A model generated the notes under the pieces. It was not told where the DNA came from. It ran no database searches and saw only the letters and a list, made by a program, of their open reading frames with translations. Made by a program: the position numbers and the translations under genes. 64,000 nucleotides of DNA from the NCBI GenBank assembly GCA_002083825.1, contig DAZV01000049.1, forward strand, positions 143,757-207,756, given 5' to 3'. This stretch comes from Candidatus Sericytochromatia bacterium S15B-MN24 CBMW_12. GTDB lineage: Bacteria; Cyanobacteriota; Sericytochromatia; S15B-MN24; UBA4093. Of the stretch, positions 44,367-53,430 are shown piece after piece (position 1 is the first letter of the stretch; each line of letters begins with the position of its first letter).

Positions 44367-45518
44367 ATGGAAGCGGCATGGGGGATGGTGTTCTGGGCCT
44401 CGCTCTTGGGGATTGCGTATCCCTACGCGGGGTACGCGGCGGTGATCTGGCTGATCGCGAGGTTTCGCCATGATCCGGTCCTGACGAGCGATCGGCTACC
44501 GACGGTCACGTTGCTGGTGGCAGCCTACAACGAGGAGGACGTGATCGCGCGGAAGATCCGGAACTCCCAGTCGTTGGACTATCCGAGCGAGAAGCTGGAG
44601 ATCCTGCTGGTGACGGATGGTTGCACGGATCGAACGGAGGCGGTGATCCGGGGGTACGAGGGTCCTGGGTTGCGGCTCTTGAGCCGTTCGGAGCGGCAGG
44701 GGAAGGTCAACGCGCTGAACGCGGCGATTCCGCTGGCTCGCGGGGAGATCGTGGTTTGCTCGGATGCCAATGCCTTCTTCGAACCACAGAACCTCAAGCT
44801 GTTGGTTCGACACTTCGGGGATCCGCGGGTGGCGCTGGTGGCGGGCGAGAAGCGAATTCGGGACGACGGCCAGGGGGTGAGCGCGAGCGAGGGGTTTTAT
44901 TGGCGCTACGAGTCCTTCCTCAAGCGACTGGACTCGCAGGTCAGCACGGCGCTGGGAGCGACCGGCGAGATCTTCGCCCTCAGGCGCGATCGCTTCGAAC
45001 CGCTTCCCGTCGATGCCGTGATCGAGGACTTCGTGCTCTCCATGCGCTACGTCATGCAAGGACAGCGCGTGGTTTACGAACCTGCCGCCATCTCATGGGA
45101 GGATGCGAGCCCCAGCTTCGGCGAAGAGTTCAAGCGCAAGGTCCGGATCATCGCGGGCGGCTGGCAATCCGTCATCCGGCTCTGGCCGCTCCTTACCCCC
45201 CGCTACGGCCTGATTGCCTTCCAGTACGTCTCCCACCGCGTCCTGCGCTGGATGGTCGTCCCCTTCCTGCTCCCCCTCGCCTTCCTCTCCAACGTCATGC
45301 TCGCCAGCGATCCCGTCTACGCCCTGATCCTCGCCGCTCAGATCCTCTTCTACGCCGCGGCCGCCTGCGGCTACCACCTCCAGCACCGAGGCATCCGCTG
45401 GAAGGCCTTTTACATCCCCTTCTACTTCGTCTTCCTCAACGTCGCCGCGCTCGCCGGAGCCTTTCGCTACCTCAGCGGCCGGCAACCGGTCACCTGGGAA
45501 AAAGTCCAGCGCGCCTGA
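44367..45518 (+). CDS. Membrane glycosyltransferase family 2
   Basis: The 383-residue protein has one N-terminal TM (residues ~7-29), a GT2 catalytic domain with TVTLLVAAYNEEDVI, DGCTDRT, CSDANAFF (DxD-like), ATGEIFALRR and EDFVLSMRYVMQG, and the processive-type QRWxx-like segment IIAGGWQSVIR. Three to four helices follow at ~270-360. It resembles cellulose-synthase/ICAS-type transferases for surface polysaccharide. AAGGAGGGG precedes the ATG. Followed by a strong terminator. Confidence 0.87.
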   Translation: MEAAWGMVFWASLLGIAYPYAGYAAVIWLIARFRHDPVLTSDRLPTVTLLVAAYNEEDVIARKIRNSQSLDYPSEKLEILLVTDGCTDRTEAVIRGYEGPGLRLLSRSERQGKVNALNAAIPLARGEIVVCSDANAFFEPQNLKLLVRHFGDPRVALVAGEKRIRDDGQGVSASEGFYWRYESFLKRLDSQVSTALGATGEIFALRRDRFEPLPVDAVIEDFVLSMRYVMQGQRVVYEPAAISWEDASPSFGEEFKRKVRIIAGGWQSVIRLWPLLTPRYGLIAFQYVSHRVLRWMVVPFLLPLAFLSNVMLASDPVYALILAAQILFYAAAACGYHLQHRGIRWKAFYIPFYFVFLNVAALAGAFRYLSGRQPVTWEKVQRA

Positions 45519-45535
45519 CCCCGCATCCCAACGAC

Positions 45536-45561
45536 CCCCCGCCGTTTCGAAACGGCGGGGG
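45536..45561 (+). terminator. Rho-independent terminator after the GT2 gene
   Basis: A perfect palindrome with 12- to 13-bp arms centred on TTCGAA. No long T-run follows (GTTCGGG), so read-through into the next operon is possible. Confidence 0.7.
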
Positions 45562-45621
45562 TTCGGGCATGATACGATCGTCCCTCCATGTGTCGCCCCT
45601 TCGATGAGGAGTTCAACGCCC

Positions 45622-46515
45622 ATGAAAGCCGTAACGCTGCCCCGCCTGGGCGCCGCACTCACGCTCGCCCTCACCCTCGCCTTCAGCCAAGCGGCAACGG
45701 CGGATCTCCTCGACGACGTGCCCGGAGGGGCGATCAATTGGACCGACGGCGTGATCGAGGTGACCGGCACCGGCATCATGCCCGAGACCGGCTCCCTAGC
45801 CCAGAAGCAAATGATGGGCTACCGGGCAGCGATCGCCGACGCCTACCGCAAACTCTCCGAAGCCCTCGACGGCGTCCGCATCGACTCCCAAACCACCGTC
45901 AAGAACTACGTCACCGAATCCGACGTGGTCCGCACCCAGGTCAGCAGCCTCATCAAGGGCGCCCAAGCCGGCAAGGCCACCTACAGGAACAATGGTTCCG
46001 TGGAAGTCAAGCTGACGCTGGACCTCCATGGCAAGAACCGCTCGCTCGCCAGCATCGTCGTCCCTTCCCAGCACCAGGTCTCCGCTCCCTCGGCCCCCGC
46101 CCCGATCGTACCGAGCCCAGCCTCGACAGCCCCGGCCACTCCGGCTCCGGCGGTGCCGACCCCCGTCACGGAAGACTATACCGGCGTCATCATCGATGCC
46201 AAGGGCCTTTCAGCCGAGCCCGCCATGAGCCCGTCCTTGGTCGACGAGAGCGGCGCCGAACTCTACCTCGGAAGCCTCCCGGCCGATCCCGATGGGGTCA
46301 TCGACCGCGGGATCGCGTCCTACGCCAAGAGCGTCGACGAGGCCAAAAGCCTCAAATCCCGCATCGGAAACAAGCCCCTCGTCCTCAAGGCGAAGGCCGT
46401 TCGCGGCCCCATGCGGGCAGACATCGTGCTCGATCGCTCGGCAGCCGGCCTCTTGCTGGGGGCCGATCAGCGCACGGCCTTCCTGAACACCTTCAACGTC
46501 GTCATCGTACTCTAG
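45622..46515 (+). CDS. Exported LPP20/FlgT-like protein (operon gene 1)
   Basis: A 297-residue secreted protein. Signal peptide (~1-27, ending ATADL), then GVIEVTGTGIMPETGSLAQKQMMGYRAAIADAYRKLSEALDGVRI. This G-x-G then Ala/Arg-rich helix pattern is the LPP20/FlgT N-terminal type. A Pro/Ala/Ser-rich linker (~145-180) separates a second domain ending in NTFNVVIVL. GAGGAG precedes ATG 45622. It starts a four-gene operon of exported proteins. Function unknown. Confidence 0.75.
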   Translation: MKAVTLPRLGAALTLALTLAFSQAATADLLDDVPGGAINWTDGVIEVTGTGIMPETGSLAQKQMMGYRAAIADAYRKLSEALDGVRIDSQTTVKNYVTESDVVRTQVSSLIKGAQAGKATYRNNGSVEVKLTLDLHGKNRSLASIVVPSQHQVSAPSAPAPIVPSPASTAPATPAPAVPTPVTEDYTGVIIDAKGLSAEPAMSPSLVDESGAELYLGSLPADPDGVIDRGIASYAKSVDEAKSLKSRIGNKPLVLKAKAVRGPMRADIVLDRSAAGLLLGADQRTAFLNTFNVVIVL

Positions 46516-46519
46516 GGCC

Positions 46520-48136
46520 ATGCGCCGGATTCCGTCTCCCATGGGCGGGCCCCTCGGGCTTCCAGCTTTCATGGTGCTGGTGCTCCTCCTGCTCGGCGGC
46601 CACGCCCGGGCCGCCGAACTCTACCAGCGCAAGACCATCGCGGTCTTCGGAGACTCCGGGGATCCGGCCCCCGATTTTATTCGAACGGCCTTCCAGGGCC
46701 TGAGACGCTTCGACTACGAAGCGATCCCCGTCCGGTACTGCGACGACCTCTACGACTTCCTGGAGCGCTACCAGCAGCGCGTCGAGGAGACTGCCGCCGA
46801 CAAGGCGGCCCGCGACCTCGAGCCGGACGAGAAGTTCAAGGAAGCCATCGTCGACGGAGTGGACCTGGACCGGATCCTGCGCTCCGCCTACGCCCTGGTC
46901 CCTCAGGGGCGCTTTTCGAACTGGATCCAGCTCGACCCCGACGTCAAGATCGTCGACCGAGACGGCAACTTCTACCGCAAGACCACCGTGACCTTCCGGA
47001 GCCACTACGCCTTCCGCCTGATGGTCTACGACCTCGCCGCCCACCGCTCCATCGCGAACTACGCCACGACCTACCCCCTGAACCACGCGCTCTCCCGCGA
47101 AGTCCGGATTTCCGCCGAAGAGGCGAAAATGCCCCAGAAGGCCCATCTCGACCGGGCCTTCCTGGATGAAATCGCCGTCCTGCTTGTCGCCCAGCCGCGC
47201 TACCACTTGCTAAATCAGGCGCACTCGCGCTTGAGGGGAGAAATTCCCCTCATCCTGAAGTGGGCCCGCGGCCTCGATCCGTTCATCCTCAAGAGCGCCG
47301 TGCTCGAGACGGATTGGAAGCAAGACGAGGTTCGCATGGTCTTCGGGGAAGATGTGGGCATCCGCACGGACAACGGCTACCGTGTCGTCCGACGGATCAA
47401 GCGCGAGGACGGCGGCTTCGATCAACGAGACATCGGCATGATCAAGGTACGCCGAATAGAAGCCACCATGAGCGTCGCCCAGCCGTTGATCGTGGACGAG
47501 CCGTTCGGTCCCGGCGATCAGCTCATCGAAAGGCCCAGGCTCGACTGGAACGCGAGCCTCAAGGTGGGCCTCTCGCCGTTCATGGTTCCCTCGGCCGACG
47601 TCTCGATGCGCGAAGGGCCTGCCTTCAGCCAGGCCGAAACGCTCTTTGCCCCCGCCATCACGTGGGCCAACGAGTACGGTTTGGGTGCCACGACCGGCAT
47701 CTCGGAGTTATACGGGGTCTTGGACGCCACCCTGGTCATGGGGAGCCCCATCTTCGGAGTGCTCGGGGAGATCGGCCTGCTGAAAAAACAGTTCCAGCGG
47801 CGCTGGGCATGGTACTACGGCGGAAAGATCGGGATCATGCAAGCCATGGCCTCGGGGGGAAGCGCGACGTTTCGGGGGATCACCTACCCCTCGACCGTTC
47901 TCTACGCGGATGCCCCCGGTCTGTCGGGCATCGGCGGCCTGAATTACCAACTCAGCCCCGATGCCTTGTTCACCCTGGATCTCGGAATACAGGCCTACAC
48001 CCCTACCATGGGATGGTCCCTCTGGGGCCAGGGCGACAACCGTGAGATTCACCAGTGGTTGGGGAACTACGGCGGGCTCCCGGACGTCTCGGCCACGGGC
48101 ATCACCCTGCGCAGCGGCATCGCCGTCACGTTCTGA
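46520..48136 (+). CDS. Exported, probably outer-membrane-associated protein (operon gene 2)
   Basis: A 538-residue protein with a signal peptide (~1-35, GGHARAAEL). The N-terminal half (KTIAVFGDSGDPAPDFIRTAFQ...) is a soluble alpha/beta region; the C-terminal ~190 residues alternate apolar and polar residues and end in a strand with terminal phenylalanine (TLRSGIAVTF), the usual signal for beta-barrel insertion. Start four bases after the preceding stop. Not a family I can name. Confidence 0.7.
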   Translation: MRRIPSPMGGPLGLPAFMVLVLLLLGGHARAAELYQRKTIAVFGDSGDPAPDFIRTAFQGLRRFDYEAIPVRYCDDLYDFLERYQQRVEETAADKAARDLEPDEKFKEAIVDGVDLDRILRSAYALVPQGRFSNWIQLDPDVKIVDRDGNFYRKTTVTFRSHYAFRLMVYDLAAHRSIANYATTYPLNHALSREVRISAEEAKMPQKAHLDRAFLDEIAVLLVAQPRYHLLNQAHSRLRGEIPLILKWARGLDPFILKSAVLETDWKQDEVRMVFGEDVGIRTDNGYRVVRRIKREDGGFDQRDIGMIKVRRIEATMSVAQPLIVDEPFGPGDQLIERPRLDWNASLKVGLSPFMVPSADVSMREGPAFSQAETLFAPAITWANEYGLGATTGISELYGVLDATLVMGSPIFGVLGEIGLLKKQFQRRWAWYYGGKIGIMQAMASGGSATFRGITYPSTVLYADAPGLSGIGGLNYQLSPDALFTLDLGIQAYTPTMGWSLWGQGDNREIHQWLGNYGGLPDVSATGITLRSGIAVTF

Positions 48137-48161
48137 GCCCCTTTCCATGCGGAGGATCACC

Positions 48162-48758
48162 ATGCAGGAGCACGTCATGCAAAAAACCGTCCTCGGGTTT
48201 TCGATCGCGATGTTTTTCGCCCTACCCGCCTTCGGCACGCCCGGGACATGGTCGAGCGCGGATCTGGCGGAGATCCGGGAGAAGCCTCGCATCTCGCGGC
48301 GGGGCGACGGGGTGACGGCAACTTTCTTCGTGACGGCCGATCCGCGGCGCGCGTATCGGATGCTCACCGATCATGCGCGTCTTCCCGAGTTCATGCCCAA
48401 CATGGACTCCTGCCGCATCCTCAAGAGTGGGAGCGACTGGGCCGAAATCGAATTTCGCAGCTCCCGCGGCAGCATGATCCTGCGTCGTGAGTTCGACCCG
48501 CCGACGCGCATCACGTGGAAGCTGGTCGAGTCCTCCATGCTGAAAAAGGTGGAAGGCTCCTGGCACCTGGACCCGGTCGAGGGCGGTACGATCCTCACCT
48601 ACGATTCCGAGGTCGCGACGCGCGTCCCCGTCCCGGGCTTCATCACCAATTCCATCCAGCAGGAGGCGTTGCAAAGCATGATTGCCAATGTTCGCCGGCG
48701 GATCGACTCGGACGGCACGTGGATCAAGCCCGACTTCAAACCAGGATCCCGCCCATGA
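48162..48758 (+). CDS. Exported START/polyketide-cyclase-like (SRPBCC) protein (operon gene 3)
   Basis: The 198-residue protein has a signal peptide (to ~26, ALPAFGTPG), then a SRPBCC-type fold: FFVTADPRRAYRMLTDHARLPEFMPNM, MILRREFDPPTRITWKLVE, and a C-terminal helix QQEALQSMIANVRRRID. Such domains bind hydrophobic ligands, so periplasmic lipid handling is possible. GGAGG lies seven bases before the ATG. The stop overlaps the next start. Confidence 0.75.
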   Translation: MQEHVMQKTVLGFSIAMFFALPAFGTPGTWSSADLAEIREKPRISRRGDGVTATFFVTADPRRAYRMLTDHARLPEFMPNMDSCRILKSGSDWAEIEFRSSRGSMILRREFDPPTRITWKLVESSMLKKVEGSWHLDPVEGGTILTYDSEVATRVPVPGFITNSIQQEALQSMIANVRRRIDSDGTWIKPDFKPGSRP

Positions 48759-49855
48759 GACGCCTCCTGGTCCTGATTCTGACGTTCTGCCTGCTCGTCC
48801 CGATGGACGCCTGGGCGGCGAATCCCGCCAATCCGGCGACGAACCCGGCGGGAAGCGCGATCGCTCGAAAGCTCGACGTCGAGGGTCGTGGAGTCGACGA
48901 GCAGGCCGCGCTCAAGGACGCCTTCCGGAATGCCGTCGAAAGCGCCGTGGGAGTGATGGTCAGCAGCGAGACCGAGGTCTCGAACTTCCAGACCGTCCGA
49001 GATCGGATCTTCACGCATGCCGAGGGCTACGTTTCCTCCTACCGGATCACGGATCGCTACCAGCATGCGGATGGCGCCGTGGGCCTGCGGGTCAGCGTCG
49101 TCATCACCGAGCAGTCGATCCACGACGATCTGGTCGCTCTTCAGGTTCTGCAGATGCAGGTCGGCAACCCCGTTCTGGTGGTCAGCTACGACCCGAAGGG
49201 GCCCCGCCACGCCATGACCGGCCTCGCTGTCGATCGGATGAAAGCCTATCTTTCGGCCAAGGGGATCTCGTATCTTCAGGCCCCCGAGGCCTCTGCCGGG
49301 GACGTGGCCCGCCGGTCGCTCGCGGACGCCTACGTGGTGATCACGGCGGATCTGCGCGAGACCCGGCGATCGGGGGATTGGCGCTTCGTGAAGGCCCGGG
49401 TGCAGATCAGCGCGCACGACGGCGCGACGGGGCGGGGGCTCGGATCGGAGACCGGCTACTCTCGCGAGCTCGCCATGCGCTCCGGCGCCATGTCGGGCTA
49501 CGAGGCGGCCACCGAGGAAGCCGTCGGGGATGCGGCCGAGCGCATCATGAAGCGGGTCCTGGCTCACTGGAGGACCGAAGCCGCCAAGGGCCGGGGCTAT
49601 CGCGTCACGCTGCGCGGAGTCACGGGCTACGAGCAGCAGAAGCGCTTCACCGAAATCCTCAAGGAAACGGGGCGCGAGGTGCGGCTGGAGGCCTCGGGCG
49701 GCGGCGAAGCAGCCTTCACCGTCTGGAGCCGAGATCCCCTTGACCAGGTGCTGGATCGCGTGATGACGGGGGCGAAGCGATCGGCGCTGAAGCTGGAACT
49801 CGTGCGCCAGGAGCCCGGCCGGATCGACCTGAGGCTCGCGCCGTCCGGCCCCTGA
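48755..49855 (+). CDS. Exported LPP20/FlgT-like protein (operon gene 4)
   Basis: A 366-residue secreted protein: signal MRRLLVLILTFCLLVPMDAWA, then LDVEGRGVDEQAALKDAFRNAVESAVGVMVSSET, the same Gly-rich/helix pattern as operon gene 1, and VRDRIFTHAEGYVSSYRI. The middle has an alternating pattern (VKARVQISAHDGATGRGLG) and the C-terminus a two-layer domain (YRVTLRGVTGYEQQKRF). ATGA overlap with gene 3. Likely a periplasmic or surface assembly factor, by analogy to FlgT, but no flagellar genes are nearby. Confidence 0.78.
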   Translation: MRRLLVLILTFCLLVPMDAWAANPANPATNPAGSAIARKLDVEGRGVDEQAALKDAFRNAVESAVGVMVSSETEVSNFQTVRDRIFTHAEGYVSSYRITDRYQHADGAVGLRVSVVITEQSIHDDLVALQVLQMQVGNPVLVVSYDPKGPRHAMTGLAVDRMKAYLSAKGISYLQAPEASAGDVARRSLADAYVVITADLRETRRSGDWRFVKARVQISAHDGATGRGLGSETGYSRELAMRSGAMSGYEAATEEAVGDAAERIMKRVLAHWRTEAAKGRGYRVTLRGVTGYEQQKRFTEILKETGREVRLEASGGGEAAFTVWSRDPLDQVLDRVMTGAKRSALKLELVRQEPGRIDLRLAPSGP

Positions 49856-49888
49856 GACCTTGCGGCTGGCCGGAAGTCTCGGCCAGGT

Positions 49889-51298
49889 TCAGCTGGTCAA
49901 GCTCGGGGGTCTGGAGGCTTGAAATTGACGGACCTCGCGCGGGCTGGAGATGAACTCGAGCGAGGAGGCGGCCAGCGGGTGAAGGCGGTCCTCCCGGGTA
50001 ACGCTGCTCCACTCCTGGCCCTTGAAAACGAGCAACGTCGAGGTGAGGTCGCGGAATCCCTTGACGATCCGACCGTTGAAAAGGATCAAGGCCGACTGCA
50101 TGGAGTAGCGGGCGGTTTGATCGTCCTGTCGCGCACTGGGGCCCGCCCAGCGTTCGAGCACGGGCAGGAAATCCTGGGCTGATTCGAGATCGTCGATCGA
50201 TCGTTTGAGGGCCTCTTCGAGGATCCTCACGACGGAGTCGCCATCCTGCGGATAGAGCGCGATGAAGAAGCTTCGCAGAATGCGACGATCGCGCAGGGTT
50301 CCCAGCGCCTGGGCTGCGTAACGGACGACGTCCGGGTCCGGGTCCTCGAAGGCGCGGCAAAGCGCATCCACCACCAGGGGTTCGGAGTGTCCGGCGAGGG
50401 ACAGAACGGCGGCGCGCCGAAATTCGGGGTTCGGATCTCCGAGTACCTGGGCGATTGCCGAGATTCCCTCGGGCTGGTCGATTTCCCGCAACGCGGCGAT
50501 GGCGTTACCGCGACCCAAGGCCTGCGGATCGAGAACGATCCGGCAGAGCAGTTCGAGCAATCCCGGCGGGTTGAGGGCGGTGAGCGCCCGGATGGAAGCA
50601 TTGACCGTCGCCTCGACCCGTGCGTTCGAAAGCGTGTGCATGAGCGGTTGGACGGAGGCCTCGGGGCTAATGGCGCGCAAGACCTCGATCATGCGCTCGC
50701 CCGTGACGGCTCCGGCCTCGGGAAGCAAGCGGCAGAGCGTCTCGAAGGCATCCATTCCGAAGATGACCAGGGCCTTGGATACGGCCCTTGCCACTTCCGG
50801 GGAGCCGACGAGCGCGCGGCAAAGCGGCTCGATGGCGGCAGGATCCCGACGGTGCGCCAAGGCCATGATCGCGGTGGTGACCACCTGCTCGTCGATGTCC
50901 TTGAGGGCCTGGTTCAAGTACGCGGTCGCCCGTGGATCATCGAAGGCGGCGAGTCCCATGGCGGCGGCCCTGCGAATGAGCGGGTTGGAATCGCTCAGCA
51001 TGGTGCCCAAGGGGTCGACCGCAAGGGGAGAGGCTGTCATGGCCAGGCTATCGACCGCCGCTCGCCGCATATCGAGTTCGTGGTGGTTGATCATGGAGCA
51101 AAGCAAGAGGGTGGCCTTGGTATCGCCCAATCGCCCGAGACCATGGACGGCGCTGAGACGCTCTTGCTTGTTGAGCGCACGGACCTGGCGACTGAGATAG
51201 CCGAAGGTGCCGGGAATGAGTCCCCCGATGAAAAGGAAGCTGACGACGCACCCCCCGAGGGACAGCGCCATCAGAGGCATCAGAAAGGTATCGTTCAT
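49889..51298 (-). CDS. Membrane-anchored HEAT-repeat protein
   Basis: The 469-residue protein has an N-terminal TM (residues ~8-30, LMALSLGGCVVSFLFIGGLI) and then about ten HEAT/PBS-like repeats (for example DPRATAYLNQALKDIDEQVVTTAIMALAHRRDPAAIEPL), covering ~40-400. This is an all-helical binding scaffold facing the cytoplasm or periplasm. GAGGAAG precedes the ATG. Partner unknown. Confidence 0.85.
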   Translation of the reverse strand: MNDTFLMPLMALSLGGCVVSFLFIGGLIPGTFGYLSRQVRALNKQERLSAVHGLGRLGDTKATLLLCSMINHHELDMRRAAVDSLAMTASPLAVDPLGTMLSDSNPLIRRAAAMGLAAFDDPRATAYLNQALKDIDEQVVTTAIMALAHRRDPAAIEPLCRALVGSPEVARAVSKALVIFGMDAFETLCRLLPEAGAVTGERMIEVLRAISPEASVQPLMHTLSNARVEATVNASIRALTALNPPGLLELLCRIVLDPQALGRGNAIAALREIDQPEGISAIAQVLGDPNPEFRRAAVLSLAGHSEPLVVDALCRAFEDPDPDVVRYAAQALGTLRDRRILRSFFIALYPQDGDSVVRILEEALKRSIDDLESAQDFLPVLERWAGPSARQDDQTARYSMQSALILFNGRIVKGFRDLTSTLLVFKGQEWSSVTREDRLHPLAASSLEFISSPREVRQFQASRPPSLTS

Positions 51299-51400
51299 CT
51301 TCCTCGAATCCGTCTTGGCAACGTCGCTCGGCCCCGGGACGCTGATTTGCCTGTTCTCGCATTATGCCACGATTAGAGGGCGATGTAAGCCCCCGCCTCG

Positions 51401-51461
51401 CTCCTTAGAGCAAAGCTCGTTACGGCGTTCTCTCGCGGCTGACGAAACAGCCGCTGGCGCT
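51401..51461 (-). repeat. Intergenic composite repeat (copy B)
   Basis: Read on the minus strand from 51461, this copy has TAGCGCCAGCGGCTGTTTCG, then CGCGAGAGAACGCCGT, then AACGAGCTTTGCTC. It sits between the HEAT-repeat gene and the proS promoter. Confidence 0.8.
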
Positions 51462-51487
51462 AGACCGCACATCAAGCGCATTGCCGC

Positions 51488-51493
51488 TATAAT
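51488..51493 (+). promoter_or_regulatory. -10 box upstream of proS
   Basis: TATAAT lies 63 bases before the proS ATG; no consensus -35 is evident (CCGCAC at the expected place). Confidence 0.45.
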
Positions 51494-51556
51494 GGGAAAA
51501 GGCCCGAAAAAGGCTGACTCTCGATCGCCCCAATCCCCAGAAGGAGACCTTGCTCG

Positions 51557-53347
51557 ATGAAATTGTCGCAGATGCTCGCCCCCACGTTGCGGGAAGTCCC
51601 CGCCGAGGCCGAGATCATCAGCCACCAGCTGCTCTTGCGCGCGGGACTGATCCGGCGGGTGACACCCGGCGTCTACAACTTCTACCCTCTGATGTGGCGC
51701 GTGACCCGCAAGGTCGAGCAGATCGTCCGCGAGGAGATGGACCGCTCCGGAGCCCTCGAGCTGCGCATGCCGATCCTCACCCCCGCTGAACTCTGGGAGC
51801 AATCCGGCCGCTGGCAGGTTTACGGCAAGGAGCTGATGCGCCTTCAAAACCGCCACGACCGCTGGGAACTTCTGGGCCCGACCCACGAGGAGACCGTCAC
51901 GGCGATCGCCCGCGACGAAATTCGCTCCTACCGCCAGCTTCCCATGAACCTCTACCAGATCCAGGTCAAGTTCCGCGACGAAATCCGCCCCCGCTTCGGC
52001 CTCCTGCGCGGTCGCGAGTTCATCATGAAGGACTCCTATTCCTTCCACGCCGACACCGAGAGCCTCGAAGAAACCTATGCCGTCATGTGCCGCGCCTATA
52101 CCCGGATCTTCGAGCGCTGCGGCCTCATGACCCGCATGGTGGAGTCGGACGTCGGCGCCATCGGCGGATCGGCCGCTCACGAGTTCATGGTGGTCGTCGA
52201 GACCGCCGGCGGCGAGAATGACCTGCTCTTCTGCGACGCCTGCGACTACGCCGCCAACGTCGAACGCGCCGAGAGCTCCCTCGACGTCGCGCATCTCCTG
52301 GCCAAGCTCCCGCCCGCCGAGCACCTGCCCCTGAAAAAAGTCTCCACCCCGAACGTGAAGACCATCGCGCAGCTCTCCGACTTCCTGAAGGTCGCCCCGT
52401 CTCAGATCGTCAAGACCCTGGTCTACCGGATCGAGAAGCTCGAAGAAGGTTCCGACGCAAGCAAGGCTTCCTTCGTCGCCCTGCTGATCCGCGGCGACCT
52501 CGAACTCAACGAAATCAAGCTCGCCAACGCCGTCGGAGGCGTGCTCGAGATGCGCATGGCCAACGAGACCGAGATCCAGGAACTCGCCGGCGCGCCGGCC
52601 GGCTTCGTGGGCCCCATGGGCCTAAAGGTCGAACGCGTGCTCGCCGACGAATCCGTCAGAAACCTGACCAACTTCGTCATCGGCCCCAACGAGGCCGACA
52701 TGCACTTCATCGACGCCAACTGGAACCGGGACTTCACGCCCGAGCACTGGGTGAACGTCCGGCTCGCCAAGGCCGAGGAGCGCTGCGCACGATGCCAAGA
52801 GGGCCACCTCAAGGCCGCCAAGGGCATCGAGGTCGGCAACACCTTCAAGCTGGGAACCAAGTACTCGTCCAAGATGAACGCCACCTTCATGGCCGCGGAC
52901 GGCAACGAGATGCCCTTCGTCATGGGCTGCTACGGCATCGGCGTCACCCGCACGGCACAAGCAGCCGTCGAGAGCCTTCACGACGAGAACGGGATCAAGT
53001 GGCCGGTGGCGATCGCCCCCTACCACCTGCTCATCGTCCCGGTCAACATCGCCGACGCCGAGGTTTCCCGGGTCGCCAACGATCTCTACCAGGAAGCTCT
53101 CAGGGAAGGCGTGGAAGTCGCCCTCGACGATCGCGACGAGCGCGCGGGCGTCAAGTTCAAGGACGCGGATCTCATCGGTTACCCCATCCGGATCACCGTC
53201 GGCAAGACCATCAAGGACGGACTCGTCGAGATGAAGTTCCGCATGGAAGGCCATACCGAGATCGTGGCGATTCCCGAGGCGATCGCCAAGGCCCAGGCCT
53301 ACGTCAAGGCGGCAATCGACGGTCGCCCCGTCGCGGTAGCCCGCTAG
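51557..53347 (+). CDS. proS: Prolyl-tRNA synthetase (bacterial type with editing insert)
   Basis: A 596-residue class II synthetase. Catalytic motifs: LIRRVTPGVYNFYPLMWR, ELWEQSGRW, GPTHEETVT (TxE loop), VKFRDEIRPRFGLLRGREFIMKDSY (motif 2). The YbaK-like editing domain is inserted at ~230-390, followed by GTKYSSKMNATF and the C-terminal anticodon-binding domain. It charges tRNA-Pro and deacylates mischarged tRNA. AGGAG ~10 bases upstream. Confidence 0.95.
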   Translation: MKLSQMLAPTLREVPAEAEIISHQLLLRAGLIRRVTPGVYNFYPLMWRVTRKVEQIVREEMDRSGALELRMPILTPAELWEQSGRWQVYGKELMRLQNRHDRWELLGPTHEETVTAIARDEIRSYRQLPMNLYQIQVKFRDEIRPRFGLLRGREFIMKDSYSFHADTESLEETYAVMCRAYTRIFERCGLMTRMVESDVGAIGGSAAHEFMVVVETAGGENDLLFCDACDYAANVERAESSLDVAHLLAKLPPAEHLPLKKVSTPNVKTIAQLSDFLKVAPSQIVKTLVYRIEKLEEGSDASKASFVALLIRGDLELNEIKLANAVGGVLEMRMANETEIQELAGAPAGFVGPMGLKVERVLADESVRNLTNFVIGPNEADMHFIDANWNRDFTPEHWVNVRLAKAEERCARCQEGHLKAAKGIEVGNTFKLGTKYSSKMNATFMAADGNEMPFVMGCYGIGVTRTAQAAVESLHDENGIKWPVAIAPYHLLIVPVNIADAEVSRVANDLYQEALREGVEVALDDRDERAGVKFKDADLIGYPIRITVGKTIKDGLVEMKFRMEGHTEIVAIPEAIAKAQAYVKAAIDGRPVAVAR

Positions 53348-53361
53348 ATCCCGGGTATAAT

Positions 53362-53395
53362 CCCATGGAAGGGAGGGTGAAACCCCTTCCATGGG
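53362..53395 (+). promoter_or_regulatory. Hairpin overlapping promoter/leader of the HDOD gene
   Basis: A perfect 12-bp stem (53362-53373 with 53384-53395) starts one base after a TATAAT (53356-53361) that is the likely -10 for the HDOD gene. It could be an operator or the terminator of proS; no T-run follows. Confidence 0.5.
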
Positions 53396-53430
53396 TGCCG
53401 TATTAACCCATCCCTGTCGGAGGAGAAATC

